Source: Variovorax saccharolyticus (GTDB lineage: Bacteria > Pseudomonadota > Gammaproteobacteria > Burkholderiales > Burkholderiaceae_C). From it: 64,000 nt of DNA. Position 1 is the stretch's first letter, and the number at the start of each line of letters is the position of its first letter. The notes beneath the pieces are model-generated. The model worked only from the letters and a program-made list of their open reading frames with translations. It was not told where the DNA came from and did no database searches. A program made the position numbers and the translations under genes. Shown in pieces: positions 9,180 through 17,946 of this stretch. The stretch lies in contig NZ_JASZYT010000001.1 in NCBI RefSeq assembly GCF_030316765.1, positions 744,001 through 808,000 on the forward strand. Direction: 5' to 3'.

Positions 9180-10598
9180 TCATCGCGCCCGATGCGTGTC
9201 CAGCGCCTCGATCGCGCCCGGCAGGCGTCGCGCCACGTCGGCCACCAGCGCCTGCCGCTGCGGCGCCTCGCGCCAGCGTGCTCGCGCGCCGGCCTCCCAA
9301 TCGGGGTGGCTGCGCGCGGGCTGTGCCGCCCGCACCAGATCCGCCAGCGCCTGCTGCGCGGCCGGTGCCGGCTCGCCGGCGGCGCCGGCGATGCGGTCGA
9401 CCGCGGCATGGCCGCGCTGCTCGAGCGCCCGCAGCAGTTCGAGCTGCCATGCGGCGAGCACGAACAGTACGCGGTCTTCGACCGTCAGTTCGTGCACGTC
9501 GCGCAGCTTGTTGACGAGCTTGCGGCCCAGGGGCCCCAGGCCTTGCGAAACGGCGCCGCCGATCGCGCCGCCCAGCGCGGCGCCGGCGCCGAGCGACAGG
9601 CCGGCGAGTGCGAGGTCCGCCACCACGCCGACGGCGGCCCCCACGGCCACGCCCTTGCCGAGCAGGATGCCCGCATCCTTCAGCGCCTCGGGATGGAAGA
9701 AGTCCATCGCCCAGCGGCCTTCCAGCAGCGGCAGCGCGGCCTCGGCGGCATCGCCCTCGCGAAAGCCGTAGACCGCGATCAGGTCGTCGGCACAGCGCTG
9801 GGCCTTGTCGAACACGCTCTTCTGCAGATCGGCGATGGATCGCTGCCGGGTCGACGGATCGGCGAACTCGGCCGCCGATGCGGTGCGCCGCATCGACGCG
9901 GCGTCGACCAGCAAGTCGGCGATGCGCTTGTCTGCCGATCGGCGGCGGCGGGCGGATTCCTCGTCGAGGGCGGCCGCCACCCGATCGAGCTGCGCGCGCC
10001 GGTCGCGCAGCAGGGTCGCGAGGTCGCGGTAGAGCTCGCGCTCGGCGCCGACGAAAGGCGCCGCAGCATCGAATCGCACGACCACGTGCAAGCCGTAGGC
10101 CGACAGCAGTTCCTTCCACGCGGTCTCGCGGCTCTGGTCGTCGCGCACGAAGTTCAGCACCGGCAGCAGCGGCCGTGCACAGGCGTTAAGCAGTTCGATC
10201 TCGGCGCGGAACTTCGGCAGCACGGGTTCGCGCGCATCGATCACCAGGAAGGCGGCGTCGACCTCGAGCAGGGCGCGCAGCACCTTCGCTTCCTGTTCGA
10301 ACACGCCGTGCGCCTCGGGCCCCTGGAGGAACAGGCGGATGCGCTCGGGCGGCGTCGCTGCCTTGTCGAGGGCATCGATGTGCTCGCGCAACGCCACCGC
10401 ATCCTCGAGGCCCGGCGTGTCGAGGAAGCGGACCGCCGCCGCGCCGTCGACCTGCAGGTCGACCGCCTCGACATGGCGCGTGGTGCCGGGGCGCTCGGAG
10501 ACCTCGCCGAAGTTCACGCGCCGCGTCAGGGTGCGCAACAGCGAGGTCTTGCCGGCGTTGGCATGGCCGACCACGGCGATGCGGATCGGCGTCGTCAT
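9180..10598 (-). CDS. GTPase with DUF3482 domain
   Basis: 472 residues. The N-terminal Era/EngA-like G domain shows a P-loop GHANAGKT (11-18), G2 Thr in ERPGTTRH and G3 DTPGLED. The C-terminal half (DUF3482) contains a long glycine/alanine-rich hydrophobic hairpin (about 325-365), suggesting contact with the membrane. It overlaps the upstream DUF2868 gene by 4 nt (ATGA), a strong sign of co-translation, and the two domains are known to co-occur as a gene pair in betaproteobacteria. Function is unknown; a GTP-driven membrane process is the reasonable guess. Confidence 0.85.
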   Translation of the reverse strand: MTTPIRIAVVGHANAGKTSLLRTLTRRVNFGEVSERPGTTRHVEAVDLQVDGAAAVRFLDTPGLEDAVALREHIDALDKAATPPERIRLFLQGPEAHGVFEQEAKVLRALLEVDAAFLVIDAREPVLPKFRAEIELLNACARPLLPVLNFVRDDQSRETAWKELLSAYGLHVVVRFDAAAPFVGAERELYRDLATLLRDRRAQLDRVAAALDEESARRRRSADKRIADLLVDAASMRRTASAAEFADPSTRQRSIADLQKSVFDKAQRCADDLIAVYGFREGDAAEAALPLLEGRWAMDFFHPEALKDAGILLGKGVAVGAAVGVVADLALAGLSLGAGAALGGAIGGAVSQGLGPLGRKLVNKLRDVHELTVEDRVLFVLAAWQLELLRALEQRGHAAVDRIAGAAGEPAPAAQQALADLVRAAQPARSHPDWEAGARARWREAPQRQALVADVARRLPGAIEALDTHRAR

Positions 10599-11977
10599 GC
10601 GGCGCCGTGCAGCACGGCCTCCGTGGTGTCGATGGGGCCGAGTTCCTGGAGGCCGGCATCGGCCAGCCAGGCCTGCCAGCGCAGCCGGGCCGCAGCGTCG
10701 ACCGGGTCGCCGAGCAGCCACAGCCGGCATTCGCCGCACAGGGCCATCACCTCGCGCAGGAAGCGCTCGGTGCCGCGGTCCGGGGTGGAGGCGGCGCGGC
10801 AGCCGATCCGCACGCGGCGCGGCCGCATGCGGGCCAGCGCGTCGAGCAGTTCGCGCCGCTGGCCGGCGCTGCCGTCGATTCGCAGCGCTTGCGCCGTCCC
10901 GATGTCCAGCCCGGCCGGGGGCCAGGGCTGTTCGGGCGGCAGTTCGAAGCCGATCGCCAGCGCCGTGTCGGTGGTGTCGCCGGCCCACAGGTGCGCCGGT
11001 GCGCCGTGCGGCATGGCGCCGGGATCGGCATCGACGATCTGCCGCGGCGCCAGCGTCTCGAAGCGCGCCAGCAATCGCTGGAAGCCGGGCTCCGAGAGAT
11101 CGGGCTGCAAGGCCTTCCTGCGCAGCGCCCAGACGGCGGCGCTCAGCAGCGCGAAGGCCAGCCGCGGCAGCAGCCCGTAGACCACGATGCAGCCGGTGAG
11201 CCACAGCGCCCAGGCGCGCTGGCCCGAAGCGGCCGCCAGCGGCGACAGCACGGCTTGCGCGTCCGGCACCGGAAAGCCCAGCCAGGCGGGCGCCTGCCCG
11301 AGCAGCTGAACGCTGCGGACGAAGAACGCGGGGTCGAGGATGGTGGTCTCCCAGTTCAGCGTGTAGCTGCGGAAGGCCAGTGCGAACAGCAGCGCCGCCA
11401 GCACGACCGCGAACGACAGCGTCCAGATCGCGTGGCTCACGAAGCCGAGTGCCCAGGGCAGCAGCCGGGCACGCGCCAGCAGCCGCGTGGTGGCGCGCAA
11501 CAACACCGGCGCCTGGCCGTGGCGGCCGCCGGCGACACGGGCCGTGAGACTGAGCCAGAGCCAACCGAAGGAGGCGGGGAAAGCACCGAGCGGCAGCGCC
11601 AGCCCGGCGAGCCACAGCAGAAGGGTGAACAGGTGCAGGCCCAGCAGGCTGGCCAGCGCCACCACGACGTTGATCTGCCGCTGGCCGCCACCGAGCACGT
11701 TGCCGGCCAGCGTGAGCCCGGCAAGCACGATCAGGGCGACCAGGCCCAGCAGCACCCAGGGTGCCCAGGCGCGTCCGCGCGCGACTTCGGCCTGCAGTCC
11801 GAGGCGCTGCCCCAGGATGCGTGCGCGTTCGACGATCCGGCCGGGCGCATCGGTGCCGAGGCTCATCGCCTGCCGCATGGCCTGAGCGTCCGCTAGCGGC
11901 CCGGACTCTTCGACCAGCTTCACCGCTTCGGTGATCACTGCGTCCTGGAACGAAGCGGGGAGCGCAACGGGATTCAA
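10595..11977 (-). CDS. DUF2868 membrane protein, partner of the GTPase
   Basis: 460 residues with several strongly hydrophobic segments (about 70-95, 105-130, 175-205 and 255-285) and a soluble C-terminal domain that includes CGECRLWLLGDP. The start is TTG, chosen because a GGAAG ribosome site lies just upstream and no in-frame ATG or GTG lies closer to the family N terminus. Its stop overlaps the start of the GTPase gene (ATGA). The C-terminal domain may be what the GTPase talks to, but that is inference. No enzymatic motif was recognised. Confidence 0.78.
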   Translation of the reverse strand: MNPVALPASFQDAVITEAVKLVEESGPLADAQAMRQAMSLGTDAPGRIVERARILGQRLGLQAEVARGRAWAPWVLLGLVALIVLAGLTLAGNVLGGGQRQINVVVALASLLGLHLFTLLLWLAGLALPLGAFPASFGWLWLSLTARVAGGRHGQAPVLLRATTRLLARARLLPWALGFVSHAIWTLSFAVVLAALLFALAFRSYTLNWETTILDPAFFVRSVQLLGQAPAWLGFPVPDAQAVLSPLAAASGQRAWALWLTGCIVVYGLLPRLAFALLSAAVWALRRKALQPDLSEPGFQRLLARFETLAPRQIVDADPGAMPHGAPAHLWAGDTTDTALAIGFELPPEQPWPPAGLDIGTAQALRIDGSAGQRRELLDALARMRPRRVRIGCRAASTPDRGTERFLREVMALCGECRLWLLGDPVDAAARLRWQAWLADAGLQELGPIDTTEAVLHGAA

Positions 11978-12062
11978 CGGCTTCCTTCACGACGGGGGAA
12001 CGGTGCCGCGCACCGGGTGGAGCGCGAAATTATGCCCGTCGAAGCCAGGCCGGCGGCCGATG

Positions 12063-12086
12063 AAAAACGGGGCCGCAAGCGACCCC
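12063..12086 (-). terminator. Rho-independent terminator of the 24-residue peptide gene
   Basis: Read on the minus strand, GGGGTCGC TT GCGGCCCC (12086-12069) folds with one G-U pair and is followed by G and five T residues (12067-12063). It lies about 45 bases past the stop of the small gene. A second tight hairpin (CCCCCG type, 12094-12106) lies between them. Confidence 0.75.
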
Positions 12087-12130
12087 GGTGGAACCCCCGC
12101 CGGGGGCTGTAAAAGAGGAAGGCGTGTGGG

Positions 12131-12205
12131 TCAGCGCAGGCCGAAGAACGAAAGCACTGCGACCACGACCACGACCAGACCGACGATGTAGATGATGGAA
12201 TTCAC
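12131..12205 (-). CDS. 24-residue hydrophobic membrane peptide
   Basis: GTG-started, 24 codons plus stop. The sequence begins MNSIIYIVGL, continues as a run of Val/Ala and ends LSFFGLR: one transmembrane helix with a short positively charged C terminus. An AGGAG ribosome site sits 8 nt before the GTG, and a good rho-independent terminator follows, so the element has the full layout of a stand-alone gene. It is too short for most gene callers. From memory, similar peptides of 24-25 residues occur in other proteobacteria without a known function; this needs a search. Confidence 0.75.
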   Translation of the reverse strand: MNSIIYIVGLVVVVVAVLSFFGLR

Positions 12206-12302
12206 GGTGGAAACTCCTCTTTGTTGAAGACGGGTCTACTGTGACGAACCGGCGGCGGGCCGGATGTCGGCGGCCGACACTGCCCACTGTAGGACTCGCG
12301 AC

Positions 12303-14186
12303 TCAGACCGTCGAGGGCTCTTCGCGGGTGTCGCTCGGCTCGTCGTCGCCCTCGTCGTCGCCGTCGCCGAGGAAGCCTCCGCTCTGGTGCGACCACAGGC
12401 GCGCATAGAGGCCGTCTTTGGCCAGCAGCGTCTTGTGGTCACCTTCCTCGACCACGCGGCCGTTGTCGAGCACGATCAGCCGGTCCATCGCCGCGATGGT
12501 CGACAGCCGGTGCGCGATGGCGATCACCGTCTTGCCCTCCATCAGGCGGTAGAGGCTGGCCTGGATGGCGGCCTCGACCTCCGAGTCGAGCGCGCTGGTG
12601 GCTTCGTCGAGCAGCAGGATCGGCGCGTCCTTCAGCATCACGCGGGCGATCGCGATGCGCTGGCGCTGGCCGCCCGACAGCTTGACGCCGCGCTCGCCCA
12701 CGTGCGCCTGGTAGCCGCGCCGGCCGCTCGCGTCGCCCAGCGTCTCGATGAAGTCGTTCGCCTCGGCACGGTCGGCGGCGGCGCGGATCGCCGCCTCGCC
12801 GGCATCGGGCCGGCCATAGGCGATGTTGTCGGCCACCGAGCGGTGCATCAGGGAGGTGTCCTGCGTCACCATGCCGATGTGGGCGCGCAGGCTGTCCTGC
12901 GTCACGTGGGCGATGTCCTGGCCGTCGATCAGGATGCGGCCGCTGTCGAGGTCGTGAAAGCGCAGCAGCAGGTTCACCAGCGTCGACTTGCCGGCGCCCG
13001 AGCGGCCGACCAGTCCGATCTTTTCGCCGGGCCTGACCGTGAGGCCGAGGTCGTCGATCACGCGGCGCCCGGCGTCGCCGTAGCGGAAGCTCGCATGCTC
13101 GAAGCGCACCTCGCCGTGCGGGACCGCGAGCGGCTTCGCATCGGCGGCGTCGAGCACCGTGCGCGGCCGTGACAGCGTGTTCATGCCGTCCTGCACCGTG
13201 CCGATGTTCTCGAACAGGCTGGTCATCTCCCACATGATCCAGTGCGACATGCCCTGCAGGCGCAGCGCCATCGCGGTGGCGGCCGCCACCGCGCCGACGC
13301 CGACCGCGCCTTGCGACCAGAGCCACAGCGCCATGCCCGCCATGCCGGCGGTCAGGCCCATGCTGAGCGTGTGGTTGACGATCTCGAAGGCGCTCACCAG
13401 CCGCATTTGGGCATAGCCGGTGCCCATGAACTCCTTCATGGCCGAGCGCGCGAAGCCGGCCTCGCGCTGGGTGTGCGAGAACAGCTTGACGGTGGCGATG
13501 TTGGTGTAGGCGTCGGTCACGCGGCCGGTCATCGAGGCGCGGGCGTCGGCCTGGGCCTTGCCGACCTTGCCCAGGCGCGGCACGAAGAACACCAGCGAGC
13601 CGATGTAGAGCGCGAGCCAGACCAGGAAGGGCAGCATCAACTGGCGGTCGAGCACCGCGGCGAGCACGATCATGGTCGCGACGTAGACGATCATCGCCAC
13701 CAGCACGTCGGCCAGCACGAAGATGGTCTCGCGCACCGCCAGCGCGGTCTGCATGACCTTGGCCGTGATGCGGCCCGCGAACTCGTCCTGGTAGAAGGCC
13801 ATGCTCTGGCCCAGCATCAGGCGGTGGAAGTTCCAGCGCAGCCGCATCGGCAGGTTCACCGCCAGCGTCTGGTGCTTGACGATGGTCTGCAGCGCCACCA
13901 CGCCGATGCTCGCGACCAGCGCGAAGGCCAGCCACATCAGCGTGCTGCCGCGGTCGTCCCACAGGCGCGCCGGCGCCTGGCCGCCGAGCCAGTCGACGAT
14001 GCGCCCGAGCATCGCGAACAGCAGCGCCTCGAAGGCCGACATCGCGGCCGTGAGCAGGGCCATCGCGGCGATCTTGCCGCGCAGCCCCTGCGTGCAGGCC
14101 CACAGGAAGGGGAGGAGGCCGCGCGGCGGCAGTTCGGGTTCGTCGACCGGGTAGGCGGGAAGCAGTTTTTCGAAGTAGCGGAACAA
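12303..14186 (-). CDS. ABC exporter, fused membrane and ATPase domains (MsbA/MDR type)
   Basis: 627 residues. Six transmembrane helices occupy about residues 30-330, followed by a complete nucleotide-binding domain: Walker A GRSGAGKST, signature LSGGQRQR, Walker B ILLLDEATSALD, and H-loop AHRLS. The C terminus has an acidic tail (GDGDDEGDDEPSD). A half-transporter that should work as a homodimer, exporting lipid, peptide or drug. The start is TTG, preceded by GGAG about 10 nt away; upstream codons in this frame are antisense to the LysR gene. The substrate is unknown. Confidence 0.88.
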   Translation of the reverse strand: MFRYFEKLLPAYPVDEPELPPRGLLPFLWACTQGLRGKIAAMALLTAAMSAFEALLFAMLGRIVDWLGGQAPARLWDDRGSTLMWLAFALVASIGVVALQTIVKHQTLAVNLPMRLRWNFHRLMLGQSMAFYQDEFAGRITAKVMQTALAVRETIFVLADVLVAMIVYVATMIVLAAVLDRQLMLPFLVWLALYIGSLVFFVPRLGKVGKAQADARASMTGRVTDAYTNIATVKLFSHTQREAGFARSAMKEFMGTGYAQMRLVSAFEIVNHTLSMGLTAGMAGMALWLWSQGAVGVGAVAAATAMALRLQGMSHWIMWEMTSLFENIGTVQDGMNTLSRPRTVLDAADAKPLAVPHGEVRFEHASFRYGDAGRRVIDDLGLTVRPGEKIGLVGRSGAGKSTLVNLLLRFHDLDSGRILIDGQDIAHVTQDSLRAHIGMVTQDTSLMHRSVADNIAYGRPDAGEAAIRAAADRAEANDFIETLGDASGRRGYQAHVGERGVKLSGGQRQRIAIARVMLKDAPILLLDEATSALDSEVEAAIQASLYRLMEGKTVIAIAHRLSTIAAMDRLIVLDNGRVVEEGDHKTLLAKDGLYARLWSHQSGGFLGDGDDEGDDEPSDTREEPSTV

Positions 14187-14275
14187 GAGGGACGGTCTCC
14201 AATGAGGCGCCACTGTACCGGCGGGCAGGCGGCTGCGCACGCACAAGGGATTTGCCGGGCCTGCGGGCAGAGGCT

Positions 14276-15163
14276 CTAGCCGGCGCCCAGCCGCTCGCCG
14301 ACGAAGTCGATGAAGCTGCGCAGCTTCGGCGCCATGTACTGCCGGCTGGTGTAGACCGCGAACAGCGTCACCGCCGGCGCCGTGTAGTCGGGCACCAGTC
14401 GCAGCAGCCGGCCTTGCGCCAGGTCGTCCTCGATCAGCCATTCGGGCAGGAAGGCCATGCCGATGCCGGCCCGCACCGCATGCAGCGTGAGCGTGGTGTC
14501 ATCGGACTTCATCACGGGCTGCAGCCGCAGCGGCGCCTGGCGGCCCTTGCCGTCCCTGAGTGCCAGGCCCTCGATGCTGACGTAGCTCGGCACGATCGCA
14601 TCGAGCTTCGCGAGGTCGGCCGGCACGGCGGGCAGGCCGGCGCGTGCGACGCAGGCGGGCGCCGCCACCAGGTGGAACTGCAGCCGGCACAAGGGCCGCG
14701 CGATCAGGGCCGGCGAGAGTTCCTGCGTGGCCCGCAGCGCGAGGTCGTAGCCGTCAGCCGCGAGATCGACCTTGCGGTTCTCCAGGTGCATGTCGACCAG
14801 CACCTCGGGGCAGCGCTCGCGGTAGCCGGCCAGCACCGCGGCGAAACGCGGCGTGGCGCACCACACGGGCGCACTGACCTTGAGCTGGCCGCGCGGCACC
14901 TCGTGGGTCTGGCCGATGGCGCTCTGCGCAGCGTCCAGCAGGTCGAGCGCGCGGCTGCTCTGCGTGTACCAGGCCTGGCCAGCCTCGGTCAGGCTCAGGT
15001 GGCGGCTGGAGCGATGCAGCAGGCGGGCGCCGAGCGATTTCTCGAGCTGCGCGACATGCTTGCTGGCCATCGGCGCGGAGATCCCGAGCCGCCCGGCGGC
15101 GGCGGCGAAGCTGCCCGAATCGACCACTTCCCTGAAGACGCGAAGGCTGGTCAGTCTGTCCAT
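14276..15163 (-). CDS. LysR family transcriptional regulator
   Basis: 295 residues. An N-terminal winged helix-turn-helix (RVFREVVDSGSFAAAAGRLG, then PMASKHVAQLEKSLGARLLHR) and a C-terminal periplasmic-binding-like effector domain. It is divergent from the LigB-type dioxygenase with 91 bp between, the classic arrangement of a LysR activator and its target. Two identical-core palindromes lie in that gap (see 15168-15226), and the first begins only five bases from the start codon, which suggests autorepression. The inducer is unknown. Confidence 0.9.
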   Translation of the reverse strand: MDRLTSLRVFREVVDSGSFAAAAGRLGISAPMASKHVAQLEKSLGARLLHRSSRHLSLTEAGQAWYTQSSRALDLLDAAQSAIGQTHEVPRGQLKVSAPVWCATPRFAAVLAGYRERCPEVLVDMHLENRKVDLAADGYDLALRATQELSPALIARPLCRLQFHLVAAPACVARAGLPAVPADLAKLDAIVPSYVSIEGLALRDGKGRQAPLRLQPVMKSDDTTLTLHAVRAGIGMAFLPEWLIEDDLAQGRLLRLVPDYTAPAVTLFAVYTSRQYMAPKLRSFIDFVGERLGAG

Positions 15164-15167
15164 GGTT

Positions 15168-15226
15168 GATTTCCTGCTGGGAAATGAATCGATGAATCCT
15201 AGCCTATCGATTTCCTTGTGGGAAAT
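15168..15226. promoter_or_regulatory. Double palindromic operator between lysR and dioxygenase genes
   Basis: Two near-identical 18-bp palindromes, GATTTCCTGCTGGGAAAT (15168-15185) and GATTTCCTTGTGGGAAAT (15209-15226), differ at two bases and are 41 bp apart, close to four helical turns. Between them AATCGAT (15187-15193) and ATCGATT (15206-15212) form a third inverted repeat, so the whole region is nearly symmetric. The likely ligand is the adjacent LysR protein, though the core TTTCC-N5-GGAAA differs from the simplest T-N11-A description. Confidence 0.75.
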
Positions 15227-15254
15227 CTCTAGACTGGCGTTCAAGGAGCATCCC

Positions 15255-16076
15255 ATGACCACGACTTCCAGATTGCCCACCTATTTCATCTCGCACGGCG
15301 GCGGCCCCTGGCCGTGGATGAAAAAGGAAATGGGCCCCACCTACGACAAGCTCGAGGCCTCGCTGGCCGAAATGCCGCGCCAGATCGGCCGCACGCCGGC
15401 CGCGATCCTCATGGTGTCGGCGCATTGGGAAGAGCCCGCTTTCACCGTGATGGGCAATCCGCGCCCGCCGATGATCTACGACTACGGCGGCTTCCCGGCC
15501 CACACCTACCAGGTGCACTACGACGCGCCGGGCTCGCCCGAGCTGGCGCGCCGGGTGCAGTCGCTGCTCGAGGCGGCGGGCCTGCCCGCGGCGCTCGATG
15601 CCGAGCGCGGCTTCGACCACGGCACCTTCTCGCCGATGGCTGCGATCTATCCGAAGGCCGAGGTGCCGGTGGTGCAGCTGTCGCTGCGGCGCGGCCTCGA
15701 TCCGGCCGAGCACATCGCGCTGGGCCGTGCCATCGCGCCGCTGCGCGACGAGAACGTGCTGATCGTCGGCAGCGGCCTCAGCTATCACAACCTGCGCAAT
15801 TTCGGTCCGCAGGCGCGCGACGTCTCGAAGGCCTTCGACGACTGGCTCGACGGCGCGGTGGTCCGCACCACGCCGCAGCAGCGGGTCGAGCAGCTGCTGC
15901 AATGGTCGGCGGCACCCGCGGCGCGCATTGCGCATCCGCGCGAGGAGCACCTGATTCCGCTGATGGTCGCGGTCGGCGCGGCCGAGGGCGAGGCCGGCGA
16001 GCGCATTTACCACGAGGATGCGTTCATGGGCGGGATCTCGGTGTCGAGCTTCCGGTTCGGGCACGCGGCGGCCTGA
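15255..16076 (+). CDS. DODA/LigB-type extradiol dioxygenase
   Basis: 273 residues of the class III extradiol ring-opening family (YgiD/4,5-DOPA dioxygenase). Candidate metal ligands are His14 (ISHGGGP), His57 (SAHWEEP) and His178 (GLSYHN), with His122 (FDHGTFSP) as catalytic base. These enzymes cleave catechol-type rings next to the hydroxyls using Fe(II) or Zn(II). It is divergent from a LysR regulator, and the ATG follows an AAGGAG ribosome site 7 nt upstream. The natural substrate is not predictable; many members are of unknown role. Confidence 0.88.
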   Translation: MTTTSRLPTYFISHGGGPWPWMKKEMGPTYDKLEASLAEMPRQIGRTPAAILMVSAHWEEPAFTVMGNPRPPMIYDYGGFPAHTYQVHYDAPGSPELARRVQSLLEAAGLPAALDAERGFDHGTFSPMAAIYPKAEVPVVQLSLRRGLDPAEHIALGRAIAPLRDENVLIVGSGLSYHNLRNFGPQARDVSKAFDDWLDGAVVRTTPQQRVEQLLQWSAAPAARIAHPREEHLIPLMVAVGAAEGEAGERIYHEDAFMGGISVSSFRFGHAAA

Positions 16077-16107
16077 GCGCCTGGCCGACTGGCGGCACAA
16101 TCTGCCG

Positions 16108-16995
16108 GTGCCCTATTTCTCGACCTTCGATCCCCAGGCCGAAGCCGATGCGCTCGACCTGATCGCGCGCATCGACGCGCTCGCCACCCTCCACGACGTC
16201 GAGCACGATGGCGTGCGCGTGCGCTGGCGCTGCTTCGGCAGCGACGACACGCGGCCACCGCTGGTGCTGCTGCACGGCGGCCACGGCAGCTGGATGCACT
16301 GGCTGCGCAACGCCGAGGCGCTGTCGGCATCGCGCACGCTGTGGCTGCCCGACATGCCGGGCTTCAACGAGTCCGACGCGCCGCCGAAGCCGCAGCCCGG
16401 CCAGGCCGCGGTCGATCCCCTGCTCGATGCGTTGTCGGGAACGCTCGACAGCCTGATCGGCGCGCAGGCCGAGATCGACCTCGGCGGCTTCTCTTTCGGC
16501 GGCCTGGTCGCCGCCAAGTTCGGCCAGCGCCGCGGGCACATCCGGCGGATGGTCTTGGTGGGCAGCGGCGGCCACGGCACGCTGCGGCGCATGACGGTCG
16601 AGATGATCAACTGGCGCGCCGCCGAGGACCGCGACCAGGAGCGCGCCGCGCTGCTGCACAACCTGGCCGCGCTGATGCTGCACGACAGGTCGGCGATCGA
16701 TGCGCTGGCCTTCGCGATCCACGACATCTCCTGCCACGGCACGCGCTTTCGCAGCAAGGAGGTCTCGCTGGCCGGCGGACTGCAGGCGGCGCTCGATGCG
16801 ATCGGCGGGCCTCAGCTGCTGCTCTGGGGCGAGCACGACGTGACGGCGGATTCGCGGCCGCTGGTGGCGCAGCTGGCCGCTGGCGGCCCGCAGCGCGAAG
16901 GCCTGGTGATCGACGGCGCCGGGCATTGGGTGCAGTTCGAACGGGCGGGCGCGTTCAACTCGGCGTTGCTGCGCTTCCTGGACCAGGGCGTCTGA
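16108..16995 (+). CDS. Alpha/beta hydrolase
   Basis: 295 residues. An alpha/beta hydrolase fold with the oxyanion segment LLHGGHGSW, nucleophile elbow GGFSFGG (Ser129), an acid in the LLWGEHDVTADS region and the late catalytic His in GAGHWVQFE. GTG was taken as start because (M)PYFSTFDPQ is the first plausible codon after the dioxygenase stop; an in-frame ATG at 16018 would overlap the dioxygenase gene by 59 bases. It lies 31 nt downstream of the ring-cleavage gene and could hydrolyse the ring-fission product, an inference from order alone. It converges on the aldo/keto reductase gene. Confidence 0.82.
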   Translation: MPYFSTFDPQAEADALDLIARIDALATLHDVEHDGVRVRWRCFGSDDTRPPLVLLHGGHGSWMHWLRNAEALSASRTLWLPDMPGFNESDAPPKPQPGQAAVDPLLDALSGTLDSLIGAQAEIDLGGFSFGGLVAAKFGQRRGHIRRMVLVGSGGHGTLRRMTVEMINWRAAEDRDQERAALLHNLAALMLHDRSAIDALAFAIHDISCHGTRFRSKEVSLAGGLQAALDAIGGPQLLLWGEHDVTADSRPLVAQLAAGGPQREGLVIDGAGHWVQFERAGAFNSALLRFLDQGV

Positions 16996-17002
16996 ACACG
17001 CC

Positions 17003-17938
17003 CTAGGAAGGCAGCGACGCCGCATGGCGCCGCCAGAAGTCGGCGTCCGGAAACGAACCCGCGCCGGCTGCCGCGTTGTCCGCCATGTGCTCGGGCCGGC
17101 TGGTGCCGGGAATGGTGCAGGTCACGGCCGGGTGGCTCAGCACGAACTTGATCAGCACCTGGGCCCAGCTGGCGCAGCCGATCTCGGCGGCCCAGACGGG
17201 CAGGGGCTGGTCGCGCAGGCGGCGCAGCAGGCCGCCGCCGCCGAACGGCATGTTGACGATCACCGCCACGCCGCGCTCGGCCGCCAGCGGCAGCAGGCGC
17301 TGGGCCGCCTCGCGCGCGTCGATCGAATAGTTGATCTGCAGGAAGTCGAGCTTCTCGGCGCGCAGCACGGCCTCGACCTCGGCATAGGCTGAGGCCGTGT
17401 AGTGCGTGATGCCGATGTAGCGCACTCGGCCCTTCTCCTTCCAGCCGCGCAAGGTCTTGAGATGGACGCGCCAGTCGACCAGGTTGTGCACCTGCATCAG
17501 GTCGATGCGCTCGGTGCGCAGGCGCTGGAAAGACTGCTCCATCTGAGCGCTGCCGGCGTCGCGGCCGGAGGTCCAGACCTTGGTGGCGAGGAAGGCCTTG
17601 GCGCGCTGGTTCGCGGCGGCCAGCAGGTCGCCGGTCACGGCCTCGGAGCGGCCGTACATCGGCGAACTGTCGAGCACCGAGCCGCCGGCAGCGAACAGCG
17701 CTTCGATGACGCCGGGCAGGCGCTGGTATTCGGCGCTGCCGGGCGCGACGTCGAAGCCGATCCAGGTGCCGCAGCCGACCACGGGTAGGGCTTCGCGGGT
17801 GGCGGGGATGGGGCGGGTGTTCATGCGCTTGACTCCCGGGGGCTGGGCTGAGGCAAGAATCGGCAGCGAGGCGAACAGTGGCAGCGCCGCGCCCAGGCGC
17901 AGAAACTGGCTGCGGGTGAGGGCGCGTGACGAGGGCAT
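17003..17938 (-). CDS. Aldo/keto reductase with N-terminal export-like signal
   Basis: 311 residues. The catalytic tetrad of the family is recognisable: Asp and Tyr in VLDSSPMYGRSE, Lys in FLATKVW, and His in LMQVHNLVDW. The NADPH-binding end shows IPGTSRPEHMADN. Unusually, the first 35 residues look like a signal peptide (TRSQFLRLG then a hydrophobic stretch ending ASA); it resembles a Tat motif in which the second Arg is Ser. If real, the enzyme acts in the periplasm. A start at the internal MNTRPIPATRE would give a cytosolic form. Confidence 0.85.
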   Translation of the reverse strand: MPSSRALTRSQFLRLGAALPLFASLPILASAQPPGVKRMNTRPIPATREALPVVGCGTWIGFDVAPGSAEYQRLPGVIEALFAAGGSVLDSSPMYGRSEAVTGDLLAAANQRAKAFLATKVWTSGRDAGSAQMEQSFQRLRTERIDLMQVHNLVDWRVHLKTLRGWKEKGRVRYIGITHYTASAYAEVEAVLRAEKLDFLQINYSIDAREAAQRLLPLAAERGVAVIVNMPFGGGGLLRRLRDQPLPVWAAEIGCASWAQVLIKFVLSHPAVTCTIPGTSRPEHMADNAAAGAGSFPDADFWRRHAASLPS

Positions 17939-17946
17939 GAGAAGGC

